A stretch of DNA of 64,000 nt from an uncultured delta proteobacterium (GTDB lineage Bacteria > Desulfobacterota > Desulfobulbia > Desulfobulbales > Desulfurivibrionaceae). Made by a program: the position numbers and the translations under genes. The notes below the pieces were generated by a model. That model saw only the letters and a list, made by a program, of their open reading frames with translations. It had not been told where the DNA came from and searched no databases. Shown here piece by piece: positions 24,944 to 35,300 of the stretch. Within the stretch, counting starts at the first letter, position 1. Each line of letters starts with the position of its first letter. The stretch is taken from positions 1 to 64,000 of the forward strand of contig CAIPYE010000001.1 of the NCBI GenBank assembly GCA_903869265.1. Reading direction: 5' to 3'.

Positions 24944-27382
24944 ATGCTTTCCAAACTCTTTGCCCAAATAAATAAGTGGAAAAAAGGCGCCTCCCCCAGC
25001 ATCCCAGGCGAAGCATCCACCCAAACCCGACAGCCCTCCCCCTCTCCTGAAATCCTCCAGGTGCCTGCCTGGGCCCCTGGAGATACTATTCTTAACCGTT
25101 ATCGTATCGAACAGGTTATGTCGGGATCCATGGGGAACGTTTACATCTCTGAGCATCTCGGCTGGAAAATAAAGGTCGCGATCAAAGCCCCCCGTCCTGA
25201 AGTCCTTGCGGACCGTGAGGGCATGCGCCGGATACTCAAGGAAGCCAACAGCTGGGTCAGGATGGGCATGCATCCCAATGTCGCCTCCTGTTTTTATGTG
25301 CTTGGCATCAACAAGATACCCCATCTTTTCATCGAATTTATCGATGGAGGAAATCTTTCCGACTGGATCAAGGCTGGTCGTTGCAGAAACCTCCGCACCG
25401 CTCTCTCGCTTGCCATTCAGTTTTGTCACGGCATGGAATTTACCCACCAGCGGGGCATTATCCATCGCGACATCAAGCCCCAAAATATCCTGATCACTAA
25501 AAATTCTTTGCTGAAAATAACCGATTTCGGCATTCTCCTTGCCCATGGCGACACAGAAAAAGGCGATGGCCTAGTTCCTGGCGCTGACACCGCAGATCAT
25601 GAGGCAACCATCGGCTTTAGGGGAACCCCAGGCTACGCCTCCCCGGAACAACTGCGCGACGCCCACGCGGTTGACCTGCGGACGGATATTTTTTCATTCG
25701 GCCTGTGCCTCTGGGTCATGCTCTGTGGCAAAAAGCCATTTGTCAACAATGCCCTTGAACATAAAATCCCCAACCCGACTCCGGCAGCGCCGGATATCAA
25801 ATTCTCCGCAGGGCTCAAAGGGGTGTTACGCAAAAGCGTTGCCTACAATCCAGACGACCGCTACCAAAATTTCGCCGAGATGCGGGAGGCCCTGAACGGG
25901 GCTTATACCGCAGCCTTTAATTCCTCTTGTCCCTATGCGGAACTCAGCAATATCGATCTCAGGGCGGATGGCCTTAACAACAGGGCGGTCTCCCTTTTTG
26001 AACTGGGGGAAAGCAGGGAAGCCGCCGCCTGCCTGAACAAGACCCTTGAAGTCAACGAAATGCTTCCCGAAGCAGTTTACAATATGATTTTGCTCAACTG
26101 GCGCTCGGGAACAAAAGCAGGGAAAATTATCCGGCAGATTGAAACAGTCAAAAAACGCGGCGCCACAACACCCTGGCTCACCGAGATGGAGGCTGCGGTC
26201 AAACGCAGCATGGTGGCTGACAAGGTTGAGCTTGAAAAACAGCAGTTTCCAGAATTTCGGCTGTGCATCCCAAAAAACTCCCTGGAAATCTTCCGAGAAG
26301 GACAACTCCATCTCTCTGTGCAGCGCAATATCCTCGACCATCTGGACAACAAACGCTATGCCGCCTGCCATGACATCTTGATGACGGCTTGGAAAAACAA
26401 CAGCTACAAAAAAGACAAAATTTTCAACATGGTCTATCACAGACTGTTGCTGGTTGGCACCAAAAAGAAAGTCCTGGGAGTCCAACGCTTTCTTACCCTG
26501 AGCGGAAATGAAGGGCCAACCACACATCTTGCCCATATCCCGAACACGAAGAAATTTGTTGCCTCCGGTCCCGGGGGGAAAATAATCCTTCACGACTTGG
26601 GGGCCTCCTCACAACACGGCATTGTCTTGCGGAAAGACGGCAGTGTCATTTCAGCGCTGGCTGTCTGCCCCCAGGGAAAATATCTCGCCGTGGGCGCCCA
26701 AGATGGAACCGTCTGCCTATTCTCCGCAAAAACCGGCGCCATGGAATCAAGCGAAACTGCCCACAACGGCCCGGCGCATGCCTTGGCCTTTAACGAAGAT
26801 GGCCGCTACCTGGCCTCTGGCGGGGCAGACGGCATCATGAAAATACGCAAGCTTGGCACCGGTCCGGAAATGACCACTTCGATCAAAGAAGGCGGCGCTG
26901 TCCGGGCCATCACTTTTACAACTACCGGCTTGAATCTGGTGACAGGGAGCGAAGACGGCTCTGTCCGCTTTTGGGATGCAAGCGGAAAAGAATGCACGAG
27001 AATCATCGAAGCGCATGCCATGCCGGTTATCGCCCTGGCAAATTCGTCCGATGGCCAGCGCTTTGTCTCGGCCGGCACCGACCGTCACCTGAAAGTGTGG
27101 GAGCACAAGACCGGACGCTGTCTCAAATCGATCAAGGCACATGACGAGACCATTTCTTCCGCCTTATTTCTCCAGGACAACCAGACCCTGATCTCCGGCT
27201 GCGAAGATGACATTGTCAAACTCTGGGACAGCACCAGCGGGGAATGCCTTGCCATTCTTGATGGTAGGGGAGACGGCATTTACAGTCTTGCCCACGGGCC
27301 AAAGCCCCACACCTTTCTTTCCGGAAGAAAAGATGGGGCTATCGTTTTTTGGATGGTAATCTACCAGCTGCATTTTGAATAA
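24944..27382 (+). CDS. Ser/Thr protein kinase fused to TPR and WD40 repeats
   Basis: An 812-residue Hanks-type kinase. Catalytic domain about 45-305: Gly loop SGSMGNVY, VAIK with K81, HRDIKPQN with D176, DFG with D194, activation segment GTPGYASPEQ. A TPR-like helical part follows (about 335-400), then about 530-810 a beta-propeller of six to seven WD40 blades (SGGADGIMKIRKL, TGSEDGSVRFWDAS, AGTDRHLKVWEHK, GCEDDIVKLWDS). No transmembrane segment is seen, so it is likely cytosolic. The FHA gene before it and the phosphatase after it make a complete write-read-erase set. Confidence 0.94.
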   Translation: MLSKLFAQINKWKKGASPSIPGEASTQTRQPSPSPEILQVPAWAPGDTILNRYRIEQVMSGSMGNVYISEHLGWKIKVAIKAPRPEVLADREGMRRILKEANSWVRMGMHPNVASCFYVLGINKIPHLFIEFIDGGNLSDWIKAGRCRNLRTALSLAIQFCHGMEFTHQRGIIHRDIKPQNILITKNSLLKITDFGILLAHGDTEKGDGLVPGADTADHEATIGFRGTPGYASPEQLRDAHAVDLRTDIFSFGLCLWVMLCGKKPFVNNALEHKIPNPTPAAPDIKFSAGLKGVLRKSVAYNPDDRYQNFAEMREALNGAYTAAFNSSCPYAELSNIDLRADGLNNRAVSLFELGESREAAACLNKTLEVNEMLPEAVYNMILLNWRSGTKAGKIIRQIETVKKRGATTPWLTEMEAAVKRSMVADKVELEKQQFPEFRLCIPKNSLEIFREGQLHLSVQRNILDHLDNKRYAACHDILMTAWKNNSYKKDKIFNMVYHRLLLVGTKKKVLGVQRFLTLSGNEGPTTHLAHIPNTKKFVASGPGGKIILHDLGASSQHGIVLRKDGSVISALAVCPQGKYLAVGAQDGTVCLFSAKTGAMESSETAHNGPAHALAFNEDGRYLASGGADGIMKIRKLGTGPEMTTSIKEGGAVRAITFTTTGLNLVTGSEDGSVRFWDASGKECTRIIEAHAMPVIALANSSDGQRFVSAGTDRHLKVWEHKTGRCLKSIKAHDETISSALFLQDNQTLISGCEDDIVKLWDSTSGECLAILDGRGDGIYSLAHGPKPHTFLSGRKDGAIVFWMVIYQLHFE

Positions 27383-27413
27383 TTTCCCCGACCGGGAATA
27401 TAACGGAACGTGC

Positions 27414-28181
27414 ATGATGTTCAATTTTTTTAAAAAAATCTGCAAAAGCAAGCTCCGGGGCATTTCTTTTTATGGACGCACTGACACCGGAATGGTCCGC
27501 GACCATAACGAAGACAGCTTTTGCTCTCTGCGCAACCGGCGTCTTTTCGTGGTCGCCGATGGCATGGGCGGCCATAACGCGGGCGAGGTTGCCAGCCGTT
27601 TGGCCATCGAATCCCTGCTCGAATTTCTTTCGGAAGAAAAAATTCTGGAAATACGAGGCCATGACGAAGAAATCCGCCAGAGCATGCTCGCGGCCTTCAA
27701 TCATGCCAATCAGGCCGTAATGACCAAAGCCGCCACCGATGAGACAATGCGGGGCATGGGCTGCACCATGGTTGCCTGCCTTCTTGACGAAAACCGCCTC
27801 CACACCTGTCACGTCGGAGATGCTCGCTGTTATCTCTCCGAAAAGGGCAGCCTGAAACAGATCACCACCGATCATACCGCTGTGATCTACCTCCACAAAA
27901 CCGACGCCAATAACAAAGAGGTTCAGATTCCTCGCCATGTGGTAACGAGGGCCATCGGCTTCCACTCCCATGAGGGGCCGGAATACCACAAAAACATTTT
28001 GCAACCGGGAAACAGGGTGCTTCTCTGTTCCGATGGGTTGTGGAATATGGTTGACCACACCCGGATCGAGCAAATCCTTCTCAATACCCCCACCCCGGAA
28101 AAGGCCAGTGAAACCCTGGTCACGGCAGCCAATGAACAGGGCGGACGCGACAACATCACTGCCCTGGTAATTTTTTATTAG
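27414..28181 (+). CDS. PP2C-type Ser/Thr phosphatase
   Basis: About 255 residues with all PP2C motifs: [57 protein letters not shown]. The Asp residues that bind two metal ions are present. It should reverse phosphorylation by the upstream kinase. The chosen ATG follows the kinase stop by about 30 bases; an earlier in-frame start would overlap the kinase gene. Confidence 0.94.
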   Translation: MMFNFFKKICKSKLRGISFYGRTDTGMVRDHNEDSFCSLRNRRLFVVADGMGGHNAGEVASRLAIESLLEFLSEEKILEIRGHDEEIRQSMLAAFNHANQAVMTKAATDETMRGMGCTMVACLLDENRLHTCHVGDARCYLSEKGSLKQITTDHTAVIYLHKTDANNKEVQIPRHVVTRAIGFHSHEGPEYHKNILQPGNRVLLCSDGLWNMVDHTRIEQILLNTPTPEKASETLVTAANEQGGRDNITALVIFY

Positions 28182-28192
28182 CGAGAAAAACA

Positions 28193-28783
28193 ATGTCTGC
28201 CCAACACAACCCTCCAAACACCCTTGAAAACATCGCCGCCGATCTTATGGCCCTGGCCACCGATCTTGCCCAGGGAAAACTCCGGGTTGGCAGTCGGCTT
28301 GTCGCCATCGGCAACCCTCTGTTCATAAAAACCAAGCAGAAAATCACCGGCGATACCGCATATTGCACCCTTTCGTTTCAAGTGCCCCTCCTGGATTCGG
28401 AGGAGAAAACACTGCTGACGGATGACCAAAAATATCCCCCGAGAAAAAGCTTCGGGGACAAGCATGACAAGGGGTTGCGATTGCAAGGACGACCGCCTGA
28501 GGGCAAAAAAATAAAAAAAGAGATTATCAGCCTCTGGAAAACCGTTTTCAGGAAGCTGGAACAGGGGGAGACTCCCACCCCTACCGAAGAAAAGGCTCTT
28601 GTTTCCGCCTTTGAGAACTATACCATCTTCTCGGAACCGGCCTGGCAAAAAGACTGGCTCGCCTGTTTCACAATTCTGCGGGAGGCTTTGGCCAGCGCCC
28701 GCAAGGGAAATATGCCAAAAGCCCTGGAACGGGCTGCGGAAGTAAACGCCCTCACCAAGATCTGCCACAAAAAATACAAGTAG
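28193..28783 (+). CDS. XXXCH-domain-like protein in the kinase cluster
   Basis: A 196-residue protein. The C-terminal half is a helical bundle ending in ALTKICHKKYK, like the XXXCH domain (GAK-system-associated) that resembles a cytochrome c' fold and ends in CHxxYK. There is no CxxCH heme site and no signal peptide, so it is probably not a cytochrome. An N-terminal amphipathic part (LENIAADLMALATDLAQG) precedes. It sits 11 bases after the phosphatase and 8 before the Fe-S gene, in one operon. The function is unknown; family identification is from memory of the tail pattern. Confidence 0.65.
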   Translation: MSAQHNPPNTLENIAADLMALATDLAQGKLRVGSRLVAIGNPLFIKTKQKITGDTAYCTLSFQVPLLDSEEKTLLTDDQKYPPRKSFGDKHDKGLRLQGRPPEGKKIKKEIISLWKTVFRKLEQGETPTPTEEKALVSAFENYTIFSEPAWQKDWLACFTILREALASARKGNMPKALERAAEVNALTKICHKKYK

Positions 28784-28791
28784 CCTGCTCC

Positions 28792-29592
28792 ATGAACCCC
28801 TTCGAGATTGTCCAACGAACCCCAAAGACCAATTGCGGGCAATGCGGCTATCCAACCTGCCTTGCCTTTTCCGCGGCGGTCACCAAAAGCGGCGAGGACT
28901 TTGGCAAGTGCCCCTATCTTGACACCACCGGCCTCAATGTTGAGCAAAAGCAAGGCATTGCTCTTGAGGAACTCTCCGGGCAACGCGATCTGGCCCTCAT
29001 CGAACACCTCAAAGACAAAATCTCCGCTCTGGATTTTACCCGTATCGCCGCCCCCTTGGGCGCCACCCTCTGTGGCTTGAACAATCAGGCCCTGTCGTTT
29101 CCGTTTCTTGCCCAGGAAGTGCTTCTGAGCAGGCAAGGGATTCTCCTCGACGGCTGTACCCCGGATGACCCCAGGGACCAGATTCTCATCTACAACTATA
29201 TCCACTCCCAGGGCGGACCCGATCCTGCCTTGGACTGGATCGGCCTGGAAACCCTGCCCAACTCCATCTCCAAGGTACGAACCCTTGCCACCTACTGCGA
29301 AAACAGATTGGCAGAACTCTTCACCCATCTTCCCGGCGAGACAATCATTTCGGCTTGCACCCGCCTAGGGGGCGTTGCGCACCCAACGCCATCCGCCACG
29401 CTCGGCTGCATCATCCCTGTCCTGCCCAAGATTCCGCAATACCTTGTCTACTGGACGGAAGAACCCGAAGACGGATTTCCCGCCAAGGTCAAAATTCTGT
29501 TCGATCGCCAGGTACTGAACTTTCTCGACCTGGAATCCCTGATTTTTTCAGCGGAACGGATGGCAGAACGTCTTGCCGTCCTGCTGGCCTAA
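28792..29592 (+). CDS. Fe-S domain plus DUF3786 protein
   Basis: A 266-residue protein. The N terminus has a four-cysteine cluster (NCGQCGYPTC, later GKCPYL), like the 4Fe-4S domain of corrinoid/CO-dehydrogenase proteins. The rest matches DUF3786 of anaerobes (QEVLLSRQGILLDG, DQILIYNYIHSQGG). No catalytic role is established. It ends the phosphosignalling operon; whether it is a target of the kinase is open. Confidence 0.8.
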   Translation: MNPFEIVQRTPKTNCGQCGYPTCLAFSAAVTKSGEDFGKCPYLDTTGLNVEQKQGIALEELSGQRDLALIEHLKDKISALDFTRIAAPLGATLCGLNNQALSFPFLAQEVLLSRQGILLDGCTPDDPRDQILIYNYIHSQGGPDPALDWIGLETLPNSISKVRTLATYCENRLAELFTHLPGETIISACTRLGGVAHPTPSATLGCIIPVLPKIPQYLVYWTEEPEDGFPAKVKILFDRQVLNFLDLESLIFSAERMAERLAVLLA

Positions 29593-29714
29593 AAAGCCGG
29601 AGAGTTTGCACCCTACACTGCGCATGATCTGCTGATGACTTTCCGGTAAATTCCTGGCATACTATTTTCTTGAAATCGATTTTCCCATTCTTTCCACCAG
29701 CCAGATAAAGAGTC

Positions 29715-31043
29715 ATGGCCCGACAACCTGCCGCATACACCGCCCCCCTGGCAGAACGCCTGCGTCCGCAAACGATAGATGATTTTGTCGGACAAAAACA
29801 ACTGTTGGGCGAGGACAAACTGCTCAAGCGGCTCATCCAGCAAAAATACCTGCCCTCTCTCTTGCTCTGGGGTCCGCCCGGCACCGGCAAAACCACCCTG
29901 GCCCGGATCCTTGCCCAAACAACCGGCGCTGATTTTGCTTTTTTTTCCGCAGTGCTGTCCGGGGTCAAGGAGATTCGGGAAATAGTGGCCCAGGCCCAGA
30001 CAGCCAAGGAAGATCGTAACACCGCCACCATTGTTTTTGTGGACGAAATCCATCGCTTCAACAAGAGCCAGCAGGACGCCTTTCTCCCCCATGTGGAAAG
30101 CGGCCTGCTGACGCTAATCGGTGCAACCACCGAAAATCCCTCTTTCCATGTTATCGCGCCTCTGCTCTCCCGGTGCCGGGTCCTGGTCCTTGAGCCGTTG
30201 AGTCCGGAAGATTTGCAGACCATTATCCTGCGGGCCATCTCGGACAAAGAGCTGGGGCTGGGCTCCTGGCAGATATCCTTGGAGCCGGAGGCGGCCGTCC
30301 ACCTGGCCAGGATTGCCGACGGTGACGCTCGCAGCCTGCTGAACAGTCTGGAAATCGCCGCCAATCTGGCCGAACCGGATGCCACGGGCACGCGGCAGAT
30401 AACCCTGGCCACGGTGGAAGAAGCCATCCAACGCAAAAGCCTGCGCTACGATGCGGACGGCGAGGAGCATTACAATCTGATCTCGGCTCTGCACAAAAGC
30501 CTGAGGGACAGCGATCCGGACGGAGCCCTGTACTGGCTATGCCGAATGCTCGCCGCCGGCGAGGAACCCCTCTACGTGGTCCGCCGCTTGATCCGCTTCG
30601 CCTCGGAAGACATCGGCAATGCTGACCCCCAGGCCCTTACGGTTGCCATCAACGCCAGAAACTCCTACCAGACCCTGGGCAGCCCGGAGGGAGAACTGGC
30701 CATTGCCCAAGCTACAACCTATCTTGCCACCGCCCCCAAGAGCAATGCCGTCTATGCAGCCTACAACGCGGTGATGCACGATATCAGACGCACAGGCAGT
30801 CTGCCGGTGCCGCTCCATCTCCGCAACGCGCCAACCGCGCTGATGAAGGATCTCGGCTATGGCAAGGGCTACCAGTATGCCCACGATGATTCCCATGCCC
30901 TGGTGGATCAACATCATTTGCCGACTGAACTTGAAGGAAAAACTTATTATCAGCCAACCAACCGGGGATATGAAGCGCTCATCCGGGATCGGCTTGGCAA
31001 ATGGCGACAGCTGTTGCGGGATCGAAAGAAACAACCCGCCTGA
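29715..31043 (+). CDS. rarA: Replication-associated recombination protein A
   Basis: A 442-residue AAA+ ATPase (MgsA/WRNIP1 family) acting at stalled forks. N terminus PLAERLRPQTIDDFVGQ, Walker A GPPGTGKTT, Walker B VFVDEIHRF with sensor 1 GATTENPSF, and the C-terminal MgsA region (YVVRRLIRFASEDIGNADP, LPVPLHLRNAPT). Normal length. It starts about 120 bases after the Fe-S gene and ends 33 bases before the selenoprotein gene. Confidence 0.96.
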   Translation: MARQPAAYTAPLAERLRPQTIDDFVGQKQLLGEDKLLKRLIQQKYLPSLLLWGPPGTGKTTLARILAQTTGADFAFFSAVLSGVKEIREIVAQAQTAKEDRNTATIVFVDEIHRFNKSQQDAFLPHVESGLLTLIGATTENPSFHVIAPLLSRCRVLVLEPLSPEDLQTIILRAISDKELGLGSWQISLEPEAAVHLARIADGDARSLLNSLEIAANLAEPDATGTRQITLATVEEAIQRKSLRYDADGEEHYNLISALHKSLRDSDPDGALYWLCRMLAAGEEPLYVVRRLIRFASEDIGNADPQALTVAINARNSYQTLGSPEGELAIAQATTYLATAPKSNAVYAAYNAVMHDIRRTGSLPVPLHLRNAPTALMKDLGYGKGYQYAHDDSHALVDQHHLPTELEGKTYYQPTNRGYEALIRDRLGKWRQLLRDRKKQPA

Positions 31044-31076
31044 GCCTCGTTCAGGCACCCACCAGATCAGGAGCAC

Positions 31077-32729
31077 ATGACCACAATGAACAAACTGACC
31101 ACCTTTCTGCTGCTTTGCTTTCTTGGCCTGCTGAGCATGACCGCACCCGTATCAAGGGCTTCGGGAAAAAGCACAGACAACCCCAAACAACAAGCAGGAA
31201 CACCGCACGACCTGACCTTCTTCTTTTCCAACGATGTGAGGGGAGAAACGGAGCCGTGCGGCTGAAAAAGCAACCAGTTGGGCGGTCTGCCCAAGAAAGC
31301 GCAGCAGCTTGAAACCGTGCGGGGAAAAAAATCCGCAGTACTTGCCCTTGACAGCGGAGCCCTGCTTTTTAAAGATGAAAAATTGCCGCCGGATCAGCGC
31401 GAACAGCTCACCGCTACAGCCGAGGGAATTGTCGCCGCATACAACAAGATGTCCTTTACCGCGGTTGGCGTGGCCCGGCAAGATCTCGCAGCAGGACTGC
31501 CCTTCCTCCTCGCTGTCCAGAAAAATTCAAGCTTCCCTTGGCTGAGTGCCAACCTGCTCAGCCGCACCGCACGAAAACCCTGGTTCAAACCGCACACCCT
31601 GATCACGGCAGGCGGGATGCGCATCGCGATCATCGGCCTCACCGACCAAGGTTCTGACTCTCTCTTTACGGAAAAGGACAACGCGATCATTGCCCCGTGG
31701 GAAGAAATTTTGCCCAAGGAAATCGCCCAACTGCGGGACCGGGCGGAGATGGTCATTTTGCTTTCCAGCTTTCCTGCAGCAATAAACCGGAAGATCGCCG
31801 AGGCCCATCCGGAGATTCACCTGATCCTCCAAGGGGGGAACACCCCGGGAAACATCCCGCCGGAGCGGATCAACAACACCCTGATTACCCAGGTGGAAGC
31901 CCAAGGAAAATCAGTGGGCATTCTGGAGGTGCATTGGAACGCACAAAGCAAGAGATGGGAAGAGCCCGGTTCGGAAAATCTCCTGGAGGACAAGAAAAAC
32001 GCAATGGACCGCCTGGGGTGGCAGATCAACCGTTATCGTCGACAAGGCGACCCGGAACAGACATTCAAGGACCAGCCCGAGGTTCTTGAGGCATATAACG
32101 ATTTACTGGCAAGGCAGAAACTGCTGGAAGAGGAGATTGTCCGTCTTACCGCTGAACAAAAGGCCCGGGATGCGAGCCACCAACGACTCTCCTCGTACAG
32201 CAGCCATTTTGAGCCCATGCGCAAGGAACTTCCGGACAACCCGGCAGTCCGGGCCATTGTCGATGCAACCACCAGCGAGGTGAACCGGATCGGCAAGGCA
32301 GCAGTCAAAGCGAGAATTTCAGAAACCACCGTCCAGCAGCAGAAAGGGCCTTTGGGAAATTATGTCGGCAGCACCGCCTGCACCAACTGTCATGCCCCCC
32401 AGTTTGCGAAATGGCGCGGCACACAGCATGCTACGGCCTATGACACCTTGGAGGCAAAGGGGCAGCAGTTCAATGTGCAATGCCTGCCCTGCCACATCAC
32501 CGGACCCGCCGCCCAGACAGGGCAGGAAATGCTCGCCCTTGCCCATGATCTGCGCCAAGTCGGCTGCGAATCCTGCCATGGCCCGGCCCGTGCCCACACC
32601 ATCCAGCCAACGGGGGCCAAAGCTGGCCAGCCGACCATGGACACCTGCCTGCGCTGCCACACTGGTGAGCATGATGACAGATTCAACTTTGCCGAGGCTC
32701 TCTCCCGCCTTCGCTGCGGCTCCGATTAA
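31077..32729 (+). CDS. Selenocysteine-containing UshA-like/multiheme cytochrome
   Basis: 550 residues if the in-frame UGA at codon 63 is read as selenocysteine. The N terminus is a signal peptide (TTFLLLCFLGLLSMTA), then an UshA/5'-nucleotidase-like domain in which EPCG-Sec-KSNQLGGL stands where related proteins have EPCGC...GGL. The C-terminal part holds four heme sites: CTNCH, CLPCH, CESCH, CLRCH. The protein would be exported and bind four c-type hemes. The UGA is followed by a SECIS hairpin at the standard distance, and the frame stays open and coding-like on both sides, so a nonsense mutation is unlikely. The start could also be the ATG 9 bases downstream. Confidence 0.85.
31263..31294 (+). 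promoter_or_regulatory. Bacterial SECIS element at the UGA codon
   Basis: The UGA is followed after 18 bases by GGTCT closed by a perfect 6-bp stem (TTGGGC / GCCCAA). The E. coli fdhF SECIS, as I recall it, has the same GGUCU loop motif 18 bases after its UGA; it is the part bound by SelB. Confidence 0.85.
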
Positions 32730-32742
32730 TCCGCTTAACGCA

Positions 32743-32777
32743 TAAAAAAAGGCCAGGAGACATGCGTCCCCTAGCCT
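32743..32777 (-). terminator. Terminator of grpE-dnaK
   Basis: On the minus strand an 11-bp stem with two G-T pairs, loop CGCATG, then seven T. It lies 28 bases past the dnaK stop. Confidence 0.8.
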
Positions 32778-32804
32778 ACAATTCTTGTTGCACCACGCGA
32801 TGGG

Positions 32805-34715
32805 TTATTTCACTTCTTCAAAATCCGCATCCACCACATCGTCATCATCCTTCTTTGCCCCACTGGCCTGACCGGCACCGCCTTGGGCGCCTTCGCCGGC
32901 CTTATCCTTGGTGGCTTGGGCATACATCATCTCCGCCAGCTTGTGGGAGGCCTGGGTCAGGGACTCAAGCCCCTTTTTGATCGCCTCCACATCGTCGGAC
33001 TCCAAGAGCTTCTTGAGGCTGTCGATTTCCACTTGGACCTTGTTCTTGGTCTCGCTATCAACCTTGTCCCCCAGATCCTTCATGCTCTTTTCCGTGGCGT
33101 AGATCATGGAATCGGCTTGGTTCTTGGTCTCGACCAGCTCCTTGCGCTTGCGGTCCTCGTCGGCATGGGCCTCGGCGTCCTTTTGCATCCGCTTGATCTC
33201 CTCCTCAGAAAGTCCGCTGGAGGCGGTGATCCGAATGGATTGCTCCTTGCCGGTGCCAAGATCCTTGGCGGAAACATGGAGAATGCCGTTGGCGTCAAGA
33301 TCAAAGGTGACCTCGATCTGCGGCACCCCGCGAGGAGCCGGAGGAAGATCGGTCAACTCGAAACGGCCGATGGTCTTGTTGTTTGCCGCCATCTCGCGCT
33401 CGCCTTGAAGCACATGGATGGAAACCGCAGGCTGACTATCCGCCGCAGTGGAGAAAACCTGGCTCTTCTTGGTCGGGATAGTGGTGTTCTTCTCAATGAG
33501 CTTGGTCATCACCCCGCCCAACGTCTCGATGCCCAGAGACAGCGGGGTAACGTCAAGGAGCAGCACGTCCTTGACATCGCCCTTGAGCACCCCGCCCTGC
33601 ACGGCGGCGCCGATGGCCACAACCTCGTCCGGGTTCACGCCCTTATGGGGATCCTTGCCGAAGATCTCCTTGACCTTTTCCTGCACCTTGGGCATCCGGG
33701 TCATGCCGCCCACCAGGATAACCTCATCGATGTCCGCCGCACTGATTCCAGCATCCTTCAAGGCAATTTTGCAGGGGTTGACCGTGCGTTCGATCAGGTC
33801 TTCCACCAGGCTTTCCAGCTTGGCGCGGGAGAGCTTCATCTGGAGATGCTTGGGCCCTGAGGCATCCGCCGTGATAAAGGGCAGATTGATGTCGGTCTCC
33901 ATGGTGGTGGAAAGCTCCATCTTCGCCTTTTCCGCCTCTTCCCGCAACCGCTGCAAAGCCATATTGTCGGTGCGCAGATCAATGCCCTGGTCCCGCTTGA
34001 ACTCGTCGGCAATCCAGTTGACGATGCGCATGTCGAAATCTTCGCCGCCGAGAAAGGTATCGCCATTGGTGGATTTCACCTCGAACACGCCGTCGCCGAT
34101 CTCCAGCACCGAGATATCAAAAGTGCCGCCGCCCAAATCGAACACGGCGATCTTTTCCTCACCCTTCTTGTCCAGGCCGTAGGCCAGGGCCGCAGCAGTG
34201 GGCTCGTTGATGATCCGCTGCACATTGAGACCCGCAATCCGACCCGCGTCCTTGGTGGCCTGGCGCTGGGAATCGTTAAAATAAGCGGGCACGGTGATGA
34301 CCGCCTCGGTGACTTCCTCGCCCAAATACTCCTCGGCGGTCTGCTTCATTTTGGTAAGGATCATGGCGGAGATCTCGGCGGGGGTCATCACCTTGGCGTC
34401 AACCTCAACAGCAGCATCGCCCTCCTTGCCGTTGACGATCTTGAACGGGCTGATCTCGATGCTCTTTTTCACTTCCGCATCGGTGAACTTACGCCCGATA
34501 AGCCGCTTGATCGCATGCAGGGTGCGGGTCGGGTTGGTGACTGCCTGCCGCTTGGCAACCTGGCCCACCAGCCGCTCTCCGCTGCTTGAAAAAGCAACCA
34601 CCGAAGGCGTTGTCCGGTTCCCTTCCACGTTGGCGATAACCTTGGGCTCACCGCCTTCCATCACCGCAACACATGAGTTTGTTGTCCCTAAATCAATACC
34701 AATAATTTTACCCAT
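32805..34715 (-). CDS. dnaK: Chaperone DnaK (Hsp70)
   Basis: A 636-residue Hsp70. N terminus [20 protein letters not shown], phosphate motif [17 protein letters not shown], adenosine motif [14 protein letters not shown], linker [19 protein letters not shown], and an acidic C-terminal tail ([15 protein letters not shown]). AAGGAG precedes the ATG. It is 39 bases after grpE and co-transcribed. dnaJ and hrcA are not in the window. Confidence 0.99.
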   Translation of the reverse strand: MGKIIGIDLGTTNSCVAVMEGGEPKVIANVEGNRTTPSVVAFSSSGERLVGQVAKRQAVTNPTRTLHAIKRLIGRKFTDAEVKKSIEISPFKIVNGKEGDAAVEVDAKVMTPAEISAMILTKMKQTAEEYLGEEVTEAVITVPAYFNDSQRQATKDAGRIAGLNVQRIINEPTAAALAYGLDKKGEEKIAVFDLGGGTFDISVLEIGDGVFEVKSTNGDTFLGGEDFDMRIVNWIADEFKRDQGIDLRTDNMALQRLREEAEKAKMELSTTMETDINLPFITADASGPKHLQMKLSRAKLESLVEDLIERTVNPCKIALKDAGISAADIDEVILVGGMTRMPKVQEKVKEIFGKDPHKGVNPDEVVAIGAAVQGGVLKGDVKDVLLLDVTPLSLGIETLGGVMTKLIEKNTTIPTKKSQVFSTAADSQPAVSIHVLQGEREMAANNKTIGRFELTDLPPAPRGVPQIEVTFDLDANGILHVSAKDLGTGKEQSIRITASSGLSEEEIKRMQKDAEAHADEDRKRKELVETKNQADSMIYATEKSMKDLGDKVDSETKNKVQVEIDSLKKLLESDDVEAIKKGLESLTQASHKLAEMMYAQATKDKAGEGAQGGAGQASGAKKDDDDVVDADFEEVK

Positions 34716-34754
34716 CTCAAATTCTCCTTACCTAACGGGATGAACCATCCTTAA

Positions 34755-35300
34755 TTATTCTTCAACATTACCCTTGGAAACGACGACCTTGGACGCTCGG
34801 ATAAGTCTGTCCTTAAACATATACCCCTTCTGATACTCTTGCAAAATCAGGTTTTCCGCCACGTCCGCGCTGGGTTCCATGGCCACGGCTTCGTGAAAAT
34901 TGGGATCAAAGGGCTGCCCTTCTCCAGCCAAGGGTTTTACCCCAAATTTTTCCAGGGTGTTGAGCAGCCCCTTGCAGGTCATTTCCACCCCGGCCAGGAG
35001 AGCTGCGGCATCCGGGGAACACTTACATTGCTCAACGGCACGTTCAAGGTTGTCCAGAGAAGGAAGAAGCTCCCGCAGGACGGCTTCTTCCGCATATTTG
35101 AACGCTGTTTCCCGCTCACGCTGCATTCTTTTCCTGAAATTATCCTGCTCCGCCGCCATGCGCAGCAGCTTGTCCTCCAATTCCCGGTTCCTTTCCAGAG
35201 CTTTTTCCAACTGAACGGAGACCTTTTCCGTCTCGGTCTGGTCTTTTTCTGAGCTATCCTGCTCAAGCCCCTCTTCCTTATTTTCTTCTTGCTCAGCCAC
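34755..35300 (-). CDS. grpE: Nucleotide exchange factor GrpE
   Basis: A 181-residue GrpE: an acidic N terminus, a long dimerising coiled coil (EKALERNRELEDKLLRMAAE), then the beta domain (GEGQPFDPNFHEAVAMEPS, VLQEYQKGYMFKDRLIRAS-like end). It exchanges ADP on DnaK. The start is the GTG following AAGGAG; a longer in-frame version begins in an untranslated-looking, basic stretch. No CIRCE repeat was found upstream, so HrcA control is not indicated. Confidence 0.95.
   Translation of the reverse strand: MAEQEENKEEGLEQDSSEKDQTETEKVSVQLEKALERNRELEDKLLRMAAEQDNFRKRMQRERETAFKYAEEAVLRELLPSLDNLERAVEQCKCSPDAAALLAGVEMTCKGLLNTLEKFGVKPLAGEGQPFDPNFHEAVAMEPSADVAENLILQEYQKGYMFKDRLIRASKVVVSKGNVEE

Noticed and set aside
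31263-31265. In-frame TGA read as a normal stop or nonsense mutation
   Set aside because: A SECIS-like hairpin at the correct distance, continued coding on both sides, and a Cys at this place in related proteins make selenocysteine the better reading.
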